NCBI RefSeq assembly: GCF_016055185.1
Contig: NZ_JAECVR010000022.1
Location: 1 to 53,862 of the forward strand
DNA: 53,862 nucleotides
Source: Paenactinomyces guangxiensis
GTDB lineage: Bacteria > Bacillota > Bacilli > Thermoactinomycetales > Thermoactinomycetaceae
Reading direction: 5' to 3'
Shown here: positions 22,850 through 32,054 of the stretch, one piece after another
How the letters are laid out: each line of letters begins with the position of its first letter
Numbering within the stretch: position 1 is the stretch's first letter
Notes under the pieces: generated by a model
What the model saw: only the letters and a program-made list of their open reading frames with translations
The model's database searches: none
Told to the model about the DNA's origin: nothing
Position numbers and translations under genes: made by a program

Positions 22850-24352
22850 ATGACTGATATAATGTTAACAGCTTCCGATCAAACAGAAACGGAGCCGAAA
22901 GCAGACGTCCGCCTGCAACGGGGGCTAAGAGCGCGGCATCTGTCGATGATAGCGATCGGAGGGTCAATCGGGACCGGCGTTTTCCTGGCCAGCGGCACGG
23001 CGGTACAGTCAGCAGGGCCGGGCGGGGCGCTGCTCGCTTATCTGGCAATCGGTGTCATGGTTTACTTTCTGATGACCAGCTTAGGGGAAATGGCAACCTT
23101 TATGCCGGTATCGGGGTCATTTAGCACCTATGCGAGCAAGTTTGTCGATCCTGCCCTGGGATTTGCTCTCGGGTGGAATTACTGGTATAACTGGGCGATT
23201 ACTATTGCTGTTGAATTGTCTGCCGCTTCATTGGTGATGAAATTCTGGTTTCCGGATTATCCGTCTGTGTTGTGGAGTGCCCTTTTCCTTGTCCTAATGT
23301 TTGGATTGAACTACTTATCTGTGAGAAGTTACGGGGAATCGGAATATTGGTTTTCATTTATTAAAGTTGCCACGATTATCATTTTCCTGATTGTTGGAGT
23401 CCTGATGATCTTCGGGTTTATGGGCGGAGAGGCGGTCGGTTTTAAAAACTTCACCATTGGAGAAGCTCCCTTTAAAGGTGGATTGGCCGCGATGCTTGGT
23501 ATTTTTATGGTGGCCGGCTTTTCGTTTCAAGGGACGGAATTGGTGGGAGTTGCCGCAGGAGAAAGTGAAAATCCAAAGCAAAATGTTCCCAGGGCGATTC
23601 GGCAAATTTTTTGGAGAATCCTTCTGTTTTACGGTCTTGCGATTTTAGTGATCGGTTTACTGATTCCGTATACTCATCCCAACCTGGCCAGCGACGATAT
23701 TGAGAGTATCGCCAAAAGTCCGTTCACTCTCATTTTTGAAAAAGCCGGACTGGCATTTGCCGCTTCTGTGATGAATGCCGTCATCTTAACTTCGGTCCTG
23801 TCGGCGGGGAACTCTGGCATGTATGCGTCAACCCGGATGCTGTGGACGCTGGCCAAAGAGGGGAAGGCACCCAAACTCTTTGCCAGAGTAAATCAACGGG
23901 GCGTTCCTGTTTATGCATTAATCCTTACATCACTGGTAGGAATGCTTGCTTTCCTCTCTTCTCTGTTTGGAGAGGGAGAGGTATACATCTGGCTGTTAAA
24001 CGCTTCAGGATTATCCGGCTTTATCGCATGGCTGGGAATTGCTATCAGCCATTACCGCTTCCGCAAAGCTTTTTTGGCCCAGGGACACGATTTAAGCCAG
24101 TTAACATATCAAGCCAAATGGTTTCCATTCGGTCCGCTTTTTGCCCTGATTGTCTGTGGAATTGTGATTCTGGGGCAGAATTACACGGCGTTTCTGGGTG
24201 AACAGATTGATTGGAACGGCGTTTTGGTTTCCTATATTGGCCTGCCATTGTTTATCCTGGTGTGGTTGGGGTATAAATGGCTCAATAAGACAAGAGTGAT
24301 TCCTTTGCAGGAATGTGACTTGAGTGATCAATCTGCTGGGGAAAAAGCATAA
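22850..24352 (+). CDS. lysP: Amino acid permease, probably lysine-specific
   Basis: 500-residue APC-superfamily transporter with about 12 membrane segments. The amino acid permease signature starts at residue 29: HLSMIAIGGSIGTGVFLASG, then GPGGALLAYLAIG. Later GFSFQGTELVGVAAGESENP and SVLSAGNSGMYASTRML are typical of LysP and related proton symporters. AGAGGGGTG precedes ATG 22850. The upstream lysine riboswitch makes lysine the likeliest substrate; regulation by premature termination when lysine is abundant is inferred from it. A terminator follows. Confidence 0.88.
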   Translation: MTDIMLTASDQTETEPKADVRLQRGLRARHLSMIAIGGSIGTGVFLASGTAVQSAGPGGALLAYLAIGVMVYFLMTSLGEMATFMPVSGSFSTYASKFVDPALGFALGWNYWYNWAITIAVELSAASLVMKFWFPDYPSVLWSALFLVLMFGLNYLSVRSYGESEYWFSFIKVATIIIFLIVGVLMIFGFMGGEAVGFKNFTIGEAPFKGGLAAMLGIFMVAGFSFQGTELVGVAAGESENPKQNVPRAIRQIFWRILLFYGLAILVIGLLIPYTHPNLASDDIESIAKSPFTLIFEKAGLAFAASVMNAVILTSVLSAGNSGMYASTRMLWTLAKEGKAPKLFARVNQRGVPVYALILTSLVGMLAFLSSLFGEGEVYIWLLNASGLSGFIAWLGIAISHYRFRKAFLAQGHDLSQLTYQAKWFPFGPLFALIVCGIVILGQNYTAFLGEQIDWNGVLVSYIGLPLFILVWLGYKWLNKTRVIPLQECDLSDQSAGEKA

Positions 24353-24364
24353 GGAATGCTAAAT

Positions 24365-24399
24365 AGCAGGGAAAGCAGCAACGCTTTCTCTGCTTTTTT
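24365..24399 (+). terminator. Intrinsic terminator of the permease gene
   Basis: AGCAGGGAAAGC pairs with GCTTTCTCTGCT around a 6-nt loop, followed by TTTTTT. Confidence 0.85.
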
Positions 24400-24505
24400 G
24401 TCCTTGCATCTGAAGACGCTGAGAAGCTGGCCATCATTCATGGCCATTGCTTCAATGCAACTTTTGAAACTGCTTTCCCGTCTAAAGCGTAAATCTTCTA
24501 AATAC

Positions 24506-24550
24506 AAATCCCTCTGTTGCATAGGTTTGCGGATGAGGTGGGGGATTTTT
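24506..24550 (+). terminator. Possible leader hairpin before the NTR-like gene
   Basis: AAATCCC pairs with GGGGATTT, followed by TTATCC, and lies just before the ribosome binding site of the gene at 24572. It may be an attenuator or only a weak terminator; the loop is long. Confidence 0.3.
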
Positions 24551-24571
24551 ATCCTGTAAGGAGAGAACAAT

Positions 24572-25120
24572 ATGAAAAAAGCGCGAATCATCGCCTGTTG
24601 CTCTGCCTTTTTCCTTTTGGTCTATTGGCTGTTCCCGTCACCTGTCCATGCTTGCAGTTGTGTTGTTCCCGGGCCGCTGGAAGAAGAACTGGCGGAAAGT
24701 AGTGCAGTTTTTTCCGGAAAAGTGATCAGGATCGATGAAAATAAAGCCAAGTTAAAAAAGGAAGTTGTTTTTAAGGTAAATGAGATATGGAAGGGAGTAA
24801 ATGAGACACAGATTGTGGTGGAAACTCCCAATCAAAGCGGGGCATGTGGTTTTGACTTTGTAGAGGGACAGGAATTTCTCGTCTATGCCAGGGCGAACGC
24901 TGACGGAAAGCTAAAGACAACGATTTGCAGCCGAACAAAGGCTATGTCTGCAGCAAAAGAAGATTTGAACGCTCTGGACAAAGGAAAGTCTCCGGCAAAA
25001 CAAGTTGAAGTGGAACAGGGGGCGGGTGGAAAAACCAATATTCTTGTGTGGAGTGTCTTCATTTTATCCGGATTTATTATCACAGCTGTTTATTTTCTAA
25101 AAAATGGAGCAAAAAAATGA
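24572..25120 (+). CDS. Exported NTR/TIMP-like domain protein with C-terminal membrane anchor
   Basis: 182 residues. Residues 1-27 form a signal peptide ending ...SPVHA, so the mature protein would start CSCVVPG, the Cys-Xxx-Cys N-terminus of tissue-inhibitor-of-metalloprotease-like (netrin) domains. Further cysteines (GACGFDF, TTICSRT) could complete disulfides, and the beta-rich body VVFKVNEIWKGV fits an OB-fold. A single membrane helix (ILVWSVFILSGFIITAVYF) and a basic tail end the protein. In bacteria these proteins have no settled function. GGAGAG precedes the ATG. Confidence 0.75.
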   Translation: MKKARIIACCSAFFLLVYWLFPSPVHACSCVVPGPLEEELAESSAVFSGKVIRIDENKAKLKKEVVFKVNEIWKGVNETQIVVETPNQSGACGFDFVEGQEFLVYARANADGKLKTTICSRTKAMSAAKEDLNALDKGKSPAKQVEVEQGAGGKTNILVWSVFILSGFIITAVYFLKNGAKK

Positions 25121-25166
25121 CATAGATAATGGGATCATGACGGTATGAGATTTCGGAGTAAGTTTA

Positions 25167-25212
25167 CCATCCGGTCTGTTTTGTTTTAGTTGGCCAGATG
25201 GTTTTTTATTTT
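25167..25212 (+). terminator. Intrinsic terminator
   Basis: CCATCCGG pairs with GGCCAGATGG across a T-rich loop (one unpaired base), followed by TTTTTTATTTTT. Confidence 0.7.
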
Positions 25213-25647
25213 TCCTTTTTAATGTAGGCAAGATTTTTGGCGATACTGAAACTGCTGTATGTTTTTTATAAAAATAAAACAACTTATAGAATTTGTCGGA
25301 TAGATTTATTATATTTAATTTATAAATAATTTTAGATGCCTCCGCTTTTCAAATTAGGGGATAAAATTTATTTGAGAAAGGGAAAAGCTATTATGTACGG
25401 AGGATCTGTGAGAGGAGGTAGCCTTATAACGACAGAATCATCAAGCTTGGATTTTACCTTGGGAGATTCCGTATCTGGGAAATATTATTTTAAGATTCCG
25501 TACAGTTGGAATTCATGTGCCGGGGAGTTCTTTTTGCAGCAAGTGAAGAAATAAAGGCCTTCACCAGTCGGTTTCCCGCAAGTGTCAAGCAGGTAAAAGA
25601 AAAGGTTATGGCAGGGAAAAAGAATCCATGAGAGGGGATTTTGCAAA
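25213..25647. other. Intergenic region without a confident gene
   Basis: About 435 bp of AT-rich DNA. A 72-codon ORF at 25336-25554 lacks a convincing ribosome binding site and recognisable family features. AGAGGGG at 25632 serves the acyl-CoA dehydrogenase gene. No promoter was called. Confidence 0.4.
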
Positions 25648-27273
25648 ATGGACCCAACCACCCGTAAGCAAACCTACAGCTTTCAGGAGTTTTTAGACCG
25701 GCGGGATACATATGACTTTTATCGCGACAACCCATTTTTTCAGGAACTTTTAAGGTCATTTGTCAGTGAGGGTGAGTTTCCGGCCCTCCATGAACAGCTG
25801 TTGCAGTTCTCACCCAAAGTCTCCAATCGCTGGAGGGACTTGGCGGAGCAAGCAGCCAGGCCGGAGTTGCATCCTGTATTACAACATTATAATGCATATA
25901 ATCAACGGATTGACCGGATTGTGCGCTCTGAACAAGCACTGGCCCTGGAACGGGAAATCTTTTCTGAAGGGTTGTTTTCCGGGAAAACCGCACCCTGGGA
26001 ACTGATTAGCAAACGTTTTCTCCTTCACCAAAATGGAGAAGCAGGGGTGATGTGTCCGCTCGCCTGTACAGAGGGGCTGATCGCCTTGATTGAACATTTT
26101 CCAGAAGATCAGACTCCTGAACTGGAGCATATCCTGGCCCATTGCAAAGAAGGAATTGAGGGGGATTTTGCGATGGGAGCCCAGTTTATGACCGAGATTC
26201 AGGGAGGTTCCGATATACCGGCAAACCAATTGGAAGCAGTTCCGGAACCGGATGGGAAAAGATTTCGCCTATACGGACAGAAGTTTTTTTGTTCAGCCAC
26301 TCAAGCTGATTATACCGTGGTCACTGCCAAAGTAAGAGGAAGTGATAAAGTCTCCACCTTTATTGTTCCGTCCTGGTTACCGGGAAATAAGGAGAAAGAA
26401 ATCAGAAATGATTACACGATCCGTCGTTTGAAAAGAAAGTTGGGCACAACTGAACTGCCGACAGGGGAGATTGAATACCAGGGAGCGGTCGCTTATCCGG
26501 TAGGGCCTCTTCACAAAGGCGTGGCCGTTCCGGTAGGCATTGTGTTAACTCTGTCCCGCATGGATATCGGGTTAGCCAGCGGAGCATTTATGATGAGAGC
26601 GGCCAGAGAAGCGCAGATGTATGCCGAGTTTCGCAAAGCGTTTGGAAGAAGAGTGATTGACTTTGCGATGGCTGCAGGACAGGTCCGTGCAATTGTTCAT
26701 GCCGCCAGAAGGACAACAGCAGGAGCTTTTAAGATCAATGAATTATATATTCGCCTGGGCAGAAAACACCGGACGGGTTTACCGGTCGATCAGGAAGACA
26801 ATATCCAAAAACAACATTTTATGCTCCGCATCCTGATCCTGATGCAAAAAGTGACTGCAGCTAAAGAAGCCGTAGATGTTCTGCGGCAAGCGATCTCACT
26901 GTTTGGGGGAAACGGGGCCATTGAGGATTTTTCATCTCTGCCCCGGATCTTCAGGGATGCGATGGTGAACGAGTTGTGGGAAGGCCCTAAAAATGTTTTA
27001 TTGACACAGATTTACCGCGACTTAGGGCGGGTTCAAAACTTGATCAGCCCGAAGGAGTTTGTGTCAATGGCTTTAGCTGGTGCACCGCAGGAGGTTCAGA
27101 ACCATTTGTCACGGGAATTGCTGCAACATTTAACTTCCTCTTCTTTTTTGGCCGGGTCCACCGATGAAGCGATAAAGCAGGCGGAGGATTGGGAAGATTT
27201 TGTTGACCATTTTTTCAAAACTTATCAACAGATTGCAGTAGAGCCGTTTGGCAGTCTTCCGGTTCTCAACTAG
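25648..27273 (+). CDS. Acyl-CoA dehydrogenase, AidB-like
   Basis: 541 residues, longer than classical acyl-CoA dehydrogenases (about 380) and close to the AidB group. FAD-binding elements are visible: GAQFMTEIQGGSDIPAN near residue 185, FFCSATQADYTVVTAKV, SRMDIGLASGAFMMRAAREAQMYA, FGRRVIDFAM, ISLFGGNGAIEDFSSLPRIFRD and ELWEGPKNVLL. AidB proteins bind FAD and sometimes DNA; here the adjacent acyl-CoA ligase 46 bp downstream argues for fatty or short-chain acyl metabolism instead. Start ATG follows AGAGGGG. Confidence 0.85.
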   Translation: MDPTTRKQTYSFQEFLDRRDTYDFYRDNPFFQELLRSFVSEGEFPALHEQLLQFSPKVSNRWRDLAEQAARPELHPVLQHYNAYNQRIDRIVRSEQALALEREIFSEGLFSGKTAPWELISKRFLLHQNGEAGVMCPLACTEGLIALIEHFPEDQTPELEHILAHCKEGIEGDFAMGAQFMTEIQGGSDIPANQLEAVPEPDGKRFRLYGQKFFCSATQADYTVVTAKVRGSDKVSTFIVPSWLPGNKEKEIRNDYTIRRLKRKLGTTELPTGEIEYQGAVAYPVGPLHKGVAVPVGIVLTLSRMDIGLASGAFMMRAAREAQMYAEFRKAFGRRVIDFAMAAGQVRAIVHAARRTTAGAFKINELYIRLGRKHRTGLPVDQEDNIQKQHFMLRILILMQKVTAAKEAVDVLRQAISLFGGNGAIEDFSSLPRIFRDAMVNELWEGPKNVLLTQIYRDLGRVQNLISPKEFVSMALAGAPQEVQNHLSRELLQHLTSSSFLAGSTDEAIKQAEDWEDFVDHFFKTYQQIAVEPFGSLPVLN

Positions 27274-27319
27274 GTTTGGACTCAGAAAAAATTTATACAA
27301 AATTGCAGGAGGGTTACGG

Positions 27320-28837
27320 ATGAAAATTAATATTGGTCAATTGTTGACGAAACGCGCAGAATATTCCCCGTATGTGGAAGCTGCCGTAGATGCATATTCT
27401 CGGTGTAATTTTCAGCAATTCAACCAACAAGTTAACCAATTGGTAGAGTGGTTCAAAGAGCATCAAGTGGAAGCGGGGGACCGGGTAGCGATCCTCTGCA
27501 AAAACAGCACTTCACTTGTCACCATCTTTTTTGCCGCCGCTAAACTGGGAGCGATTACTCTTCCGATCAACTGGAGACTGAAAGTGGATGAGCTGGCATA
27601 TATTTTAACGGATAGTGAAGCTAAAATCCTGTTTTATGATGAACAGTTTTCAGATGAGGTAAACCACCTCAGAGGTTTTGATTTCCTGCGCTACTTTGTG
27701 CAAGTCGGCAACTCCCCCGGCACTGATATCCCGTTTTCTTCCATTTTTTCAGATCGACAGGCAGCTGAACCCGAGATTGTGGCGGGCGGAGAGGACCCGG
27801 CTGTAATTATGTATACCTCGGGAACAACCGGAAAGCCAAAGGGAGCAATGATTTCCCATGAGAACTTATGGTCGGCTGGTGTCGGGATTTTGCATTCTCT
27901 GGATTGGCGGGCAGTGGACCGCTTCCTGTGTGTGGCTCCTATTTTTCATATTGGCGGGTTTATGCCGGTAATCACCTCTGTCATCAGGGGAAACACGGTT
28001 GTCTATATGCACGAGTTTCACCCGGTCTATATCTGGCAGCTGATTGAGGAAGAAAAGATTACACAGATGATGTCCGTTCCGGCAATGTTGAAGTTCATGC
28101 TGGAAACACCGGACTGGCTGTCCAGGGACATCAATTCATTACGTTATATTATCTGTGGAGCTTCGACGGTTCCACCGGAGTTAATTCGTCAATATCACTC
28201 CTACGGTGTCCAGGTAGTGCAGGTGTACGGATCAACGGAATGCACAGGCCCGGCCACTTTTTGGCTGCATGAAATGGGACTGGATAAATGCGATACGATG
28301 GGAAAACCGATGGTTCATACAAAGATCAGAATTGTCGACCCGGAAACCGGAGAAGATTTGCCGGCAGGTAAAATCGGGGAGATTGTGTGCAAAGGACCAC
28401 AGATATTTACAGGTTACTGGAACAGGCCTGAAGAGACAGAAAGTTGCCTTATCGACGGCTGGTATTATACCGGGGATTTAGGGAAACTGGATGAAGATGG
28501 CTTTGTAACGGTGATTGATCGCTACAAAGATATGATTATCAGCGGCGGGGAAAATATTTATTCTGCTGAAGTGGAGGCGGTCATTCAAAACATTGAAGGA
28601 GTCGTTGAAGTGGCCGTAATCGGTGTTCCGAATGAAATATGGGGTGAAGTTCCCAGGGCTTATGTAGTGAAAAAGCCCGACTCCAATCTGACGAAAGAAG
28701 ATATTATAAGAGTTTGCCGGGAGAAAATCGCTCATTTTAAATCGGCCAAGGAGGTCCGGTTTATTAGCGCACTGCCGAGAAACTCGGTGGGAAAAGTAAT
28801 GAAACACGTGTTACGAAAGCGGGCCGAAGTTGAATAA
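27320..28837 (+). CDS. Acyl-CoA synthetase (AMP-forming, fatty-acid--CoA ligase family)
   Basis: Activates a carboxylic acid with ATP to an acyl-adenylate and then an acyl-CoA. The 505-residue ANL-superfamily enzyme shows the P-loop-like YTSGTTGKPKGAMISHEN near residue 165, the aromatic motif YGSTECTGPATF, the hinge region WYYTGDLGKLDEDGF and DRYKDMIISGGENI. The C-terminal catalytic lysine lies in PRNSVGKVMKHVL. ATG 27320 follows GCAGGAGGG, so the longer frame opening at 27248 was rejected. Very likely co-transcribed with the acyl-CoA dehydrogenase gene. Confidence 0.92.
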   Translation: MKINIGQLLTKRAEYSPYVEAAVDAYSRCNFQQFNQQVNQLVEWFKEHQVEAGDRVAILCKNSTSLVTIFFAAAKLGAITLPINWRLKVDELAYILTDSEAKILFYDEQFSDEVNHLRGFDFLRYFVQVGNSPGTDIPFSSIFSDRQAAEPEIVAGGEDPAVIMYTSGTTGKPKGAMISHENLWSAGVGILHSLDWRAVDRFLCVAPIFHIGGFMPVITSVIRGNTVVYMHEFHPVYIWQLIEEEKITQMMSVPAMLKFMLETPDWLSRDINSLRYIICGASTVPPELIRQYHSYGVQVVQVYGSTECTGPATFWLHEMGLDKCDTMGKPMVHTKIRIVDPETGEDLPAGKIGEIVCKGPQIFTGYWNRPEETESCLIDGWYYTGDLGKLDEDGFVTVIDRYKDMIISGGENIYSAEVEAVIQNIEGVVEVAVIGVPNEIWGEVPRAYVVKKPDSNLTKEDIIRVCREKIAHFKSAKEVRFISALPRNSVGKVMKHVLRKRAEVE

Positions 28838-28848
28838 TCGGTATACGT

Positions 28849-28884
28849 TTGCCTCACTGGCGTGTCCATTTGCCAGTGAGGCAA
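28849..28884. terminator. Perfect 13-bp hairpin between convergent genes
   Basis: TTGCCTCACTGGC is perfectly complementary to GCCAGTGAGGCAA across a 10-nt loop. No T run follows on either strand, so it may act as an mRNA 3'-end stabiliser or a weak bidirectional terminator. Confidence 0.55.
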
Positions 28885-28911
28885 TATGATATAAGATGGA
28901 TGGAACAGGAT

Positions 28912-29415
28912 TTAAAGGACCCTTCTGTACCTGAGTGAATAGTATCCTTCCTCTTCCTTGCTTGCGAAGGTGGGTACCCGTCTAATCCTCTTAAATCCCC
29001 TCGCTTCATAGAAAGGAATCCCTTTCTGGTTGTTTTCTGAAACGGAAACCCATTGCTCTTTTGCGCCCTGTGACTTTTGCACTTCTGTGATGGCATTCAG
29101 CAATAATGTGCCGATGCCTTCCCCTCTCCGCTTCGGGTCAAGATAAAGAACAAACAATTCACCGGTGCCTTCACTTGTTAATCCACCGGCTCCCGCTCCT
29201 GTAACACGCCCATGATCCAGCGCCACGAACCAGCCGTCCCAGCCGGATTGGGGTTCCAGCTCTTTCAGGATTCGTTCAGGCTGATAGAACTCCTGAATCA
29301 CTCTCTCGATGTAGGAAGCTGAATGTGTCTCCTGATAGGTGTCACGGTAGCCAGCTGCACAAACTTTACAAATCCCTGATACATCTTGCTGAGTGGCTCG
29401 TCGAATGGTAATCAA
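28912..29415 (-). CDS. GNAT-family N-acetyltransferase
   Basis: 167 residues with the GNAT acetyl-CoA binding segment: ELFVLYLDPKRRGEGIGTLLLNAI (residues about 86-109, Q/RxxGxG/A-type loop RRGEGIG), followed by VSENNQKGIPFYEARGFKRI, the standard C-terminal strand and helix. The N-terminal ITIRRATQQDVSGI is the usual first strand. A TTG start at 29415 follows GGAGG at a rather long distance (11 nt). Its acceptor substrate cannot be inferred. It converges on the acyl-CoA synthetase gene. Confidence 0.87.
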   Translation of the reverse strand: MITIRRATQQDVSGICKVCAAGYRDTYQETHSASYIERVIQEFYQPERILKELEPQSGWDGWFVALDHGRVTGAGAGGLTSEGTGELFVLYLDPKRRGEGIGTLLLNAITEVQKSQGAKEQWVSVSENNQKGIPFYEARGFKRIRRVPTFASKEEEGYYSLRYRRVL

Positions 29416-29616
29416 ATGGATTCATTCCTCCCAAATTTTGAATATTAATATTAATGGTACAGTAATCAGGGAACCATTTTAAATCCTGGTAACACTGCAT
29501 AAATCGGTCAGATTCTCTGTTTAAGCGGGTGCCAACTCATTTCCTCCTTCTGTCAGCCTTTTAGGCCAAAGTGAACGACATTGGAAATTGACTCTCCCCT
29601 GATCCAGGATCTTCTC

Positions 29617-30180
29617 TTATGAGCGATCGTCCCCTGCTTTCTTCCTTCTCAGTGCCAGATATCCCAGACTAACAGCAAACAGGGTAACAGTCAGGCGAAT
29701 GTAATTTTCCTGAATATGAATGAGATCGTGACTGACGAGTGCTTCAAGGAGGATTGACGGAATCTTTCCAATCGCTGTGGAGATAAGGAAAATAAAAAAC
29801 GGAACAGATGTGAGAACGGCGGCTATATTGACAAGTCCGGACGGAATGAAGGGAGTGACCCGGGCCAGGACGAGGAGCAAAGTTTGCCTGGTGCCGGACA
29901 GACGGTTTAAAGATTGTACCCAATCCCAATTCCGGTGTTTTTGCATCTTTGTCAGTTGTAGTCCTTTACGGTAAAACAAAAAAGCAGCCATGGAGCCGAT
30001 CACTTCCCCCAGCCAGGATAACAGACCGCCCAGCCACGGTCCCCAGACCCATACATTGGCGGCGGTGACAAACACAGAAGGAATAAACCCAATGATGTTG
30101 ATGAAAGTATTAATCATCAAGCTGATTGGAATTGCCCACAGACCGAGCTCTGAGAAGAATGTGAACAGGGAACGGACCAT
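29617..30180 (-). CDS. TVP38/TMEM64 (DedA-like, VTT-domain) membrane protein
   Basis: About 187 residues with five to six hydrophobic segments. The VTT-domain core is recognisable: FIPSVFVTAANVWVWGPWLGGLLSWLGEVIGSM, and LARVTPFIPSGLVNIAAVLTSVPFFIF with the Arg-Xxx-Xxx-Pro motif of lipid-scramblase-related DedA proteins. I chose the ATG at 30180, which follows GGAGGTTATC, instead of the frame opening at 30192. It has its own likely promoter; nothing adjacent suggests a partner. Confidence 0.85.
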   Translation of the reverse strand: MVRSLFTFFSELGLWAIPISLMINTFINIIGFIPSVFVTAANVWVWGPWLGGLLSWLGEVIGSMAAFLFYRKGLQLTKMQKHRNWDWVQSLNRLSGTRQTLLLVLARVTPFIPSGLVNIAAVLTSVPFFIFLISTAIGKIPSILLEALVSHDLIHIQENYIRLTVTLFAVSLGYLALRRKKAGDDRS

Positions 30181-30204
30181 GATAACCTCCATAGATGAGA
30201 TAAT

Positions 30205-30233
30205 AATTTAATAGATTAATTTTTGATTGACAA
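30205..30233 (-). promoter_or_regulatory. Candidate SigA-type promoter of the VTT-domain gene
   Basis: Minus strand TTGTCA (30233-30228), 17-bp spacer, TAAATT (30210-30205), about 25 bp upstream of the start codon. The rest of 30234-30439 is AT-rich and shows no other feature. Confidence 0.45.
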
Positions 30234-30439
30234 AATAATATATTTTCAGCTAAGCTTCTCAAATATATAATTAATACTATAACGCTTTTATATGATGATC
30301 CATAGATCTATTATTTTTCAGCTTCCAGAACATTCCGACTCCTTTCCATTCCCCATCTGGCGAAAAAATTCCCGGCACAACCTGTGTTTATCCATTTATT
30401 TATTTAAAAATAGTATATGGCGAGTAGGAGAATGATCAA

Positions 30440-31954
30440 GTGGACAAGTATGACAGACTGAGTAAGATGATGGAAGATAGATTCAAAAAAGAGTACACCC
30501 GCCGTCAGTTGCTGTCTAAAATCCCCAAAGCAACCGGTTATTTTCTCGGATCAGCACTGCTCACTTCCGGGTTGATCAAAACGTTGACCGATGAAAAAGA
30601 AAATCCTGTAAAGCCAGCGAACGTATATGCTGACCAGCCGAAGAAAAAGAAGCCTCCTCAGCAAAAGGGGACGGACCAGTGGAAAATTACTAAACCAGGG
30701 AGGAGCAATCTCCAGGGATACGCTTCCAAGATTTCGGTACAGCCGAATGAGTGGATCACTTTTTTTGTCCACAGTCTGAGGCCTTACCGTATGGAAATTT
30801 ATCGGATGGGGTATTATGAAGGATTGGGCGGAGCCTTGATGGAGAAGTTTTACGGGTTTCGTGAGATGAAGCAAAATCTGACCCCTGATCCGGATACCAG
30901 GGGTTGTTCCTGGGAAGTCAGTTTTACATATCAGATTCCTCCTCATTGGCCTTCCGGATTTTATCTTAACAAACTGGTCGATGAGAAAGGAAATGAAAGC
31001 TATATCCCGTTTGTGGTCAGGGAGGCCCGGCCGGCCGCCGACTTCGCCGTACTCCTGGCAACCCATACTTATCACGCCTATAATAACTGGGGTGGCAGAA
31101 GTTTATATACCTATAACAGCAAAAATGGAAAGCAATCGGCCAGAGTATCCTATAATCGTCCGTTTAGGGATTATTACGGAGCCGGTCTCTTTTTTCAATT
31201 TGAGTACAATATAATCCGCTGGCTGGAAAAAGAAGGGTATTCGCTTACCTATATCACCGACATGGATGTGCATAATGGCATCCTGGAACAGTCGGATATA
31301 AAAACCCTTCTCATTGCCGGGCACAGTGAATACTGGTCGATGGAAATGCGTGAAAGTGTGGAAAGATTGTCCGCTTCTAAAATCAATCTCGCAGTATTTA
31401 GTGCCAACGTGGCTTACTGGCAAGTGCGCATGGACCCTGATGAAGAGGGCAATCCCAATCGGGTGATCACCTCATATAAGCAGTTTGCGACTAAAAAAGA
31501 TCCATATCGTTTCAAAGACAAACGATTGGTGACATGCAGATGGCGGGAGCGTCCCGTCACCATGCCGGAAGACCGGATGTTTGGGATTATGTATAGCGGA
31601 ATTCCGGATGCCACTGTCCCAATGGTTGTGTCAAACCCTGATCACTGGTTGTATGAGGGAACGGGGTTGAAAAGAGGGGATCAAATTCAGGGTGTGGTTG
31701 GCGGTGAAGTTGATTCCTATTTGGGAAAGATTCCGGGGGTAGAAGTGATCGCCCATTCACCAGTGATTGTATACGGCAAAACACGGTTTGCCAATGTTGT
31801 CTGGTATCAAAAGCCGGAGGGTGGAAAAGTTTTTGCTGTAGGGACATTTTATTGGAACTGGTTTTTAGATTCTACCCATTATATCAACCGTGCCAGTGAA
31901 AACAGTGCAATCCAGCAAATCACCCGCAATGCTCTCCAAGAGTTGATAAAGTAA
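30440..31954 (+). CDS. Second N,N-dimethylformamidase large-subunit-like protein with a Tat-type N-terminus
   Basis: 504 residues from a GTG start behind TAGGAG. TRRQLLSKIPKATGYFLGSALLTSG (residues about 20-44) looks like a twin-arginine or anchor signal. The catalytic-type domain parallels the gene at 20540-22249: HAYNNWGGRSLYTYN, IAGHSEYWSMEMRESVERL, SANVAYWQVR, DHWLYEGTGLKRGDQIQG and a C-terminal VFAVGTFYWNWFLD. The N-terminal extra domains of the longer paralogue are reduced here. Iron-dependent amidase activity is possible by family but untested. Transcription is isolated by a terminator. Confidence 0.72.
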   Translation: MDKYDRLSKMMEDRFKKEYTRRQLLSKIPKATGYFLGSALLTSGLIKTLTDEKENPVKPANVYADQPKKKKPPQQKGTDQWKITKPGRSNLQGYASKISVQPNEWITFFVHSLRPYRMEIYRMGYYEGLGGALMEKFYGFREMKQNLTPDPDTRGCSWEVSFTYQIPPHWPSGFYLNKLVDEKGNESYIPFVVREARPAADFAVLLATHTYHAYNNWGGRSLYTYNSKNGKQSARVSYNRPFRDYYGAGLFFQFEYNIIRWLEKEGYSLTYITDMDVHNGILEQSDIKTLLIAGHSEYWSMEMRESVERLSASKINLAVFSANVAYWQVRMDPDEEGNPNRVITSYKQFATKKDPYRFKDKRLVTCRWRERPVTMPEDRMFGIMYSGIPDATVPMVVSNPDHWLYEGTGLKRGDQIQGVVGGEVDSYLGKIPGVEVIAHSPVIVYGKTRFANVVWYQKPEGGKVFAVGTFYWNWFLDSTHYINRASENSAIQQITRNALQELIK

Positions 31955-31958
31955 GTTG

Positions 31959-31994
31959 AAGCGTGCTTCATCATATAGATGGGGCACGCTTTTT
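31959..31994 (+). terminator. Intrinsic terminator
   Basis: AAGCGTGC pairs with GCACGCTT and is followed by TTT. Confidence 0.75.
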
Positions 31995-32054
31995 GAATAG
32001 AGTGGGGTATCGGGAATGCCTTCCAAATATATAAAAGGGAAGGGAGGTTGTTAC

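Noticed and set aside
25336..25554. 72-codon ORF before the acyl-CoA dehydrogenase gene
   Set aside because: No clear ribosome binding site, and no domain or recognised relatives; it could be chance in AT-rich DNA.
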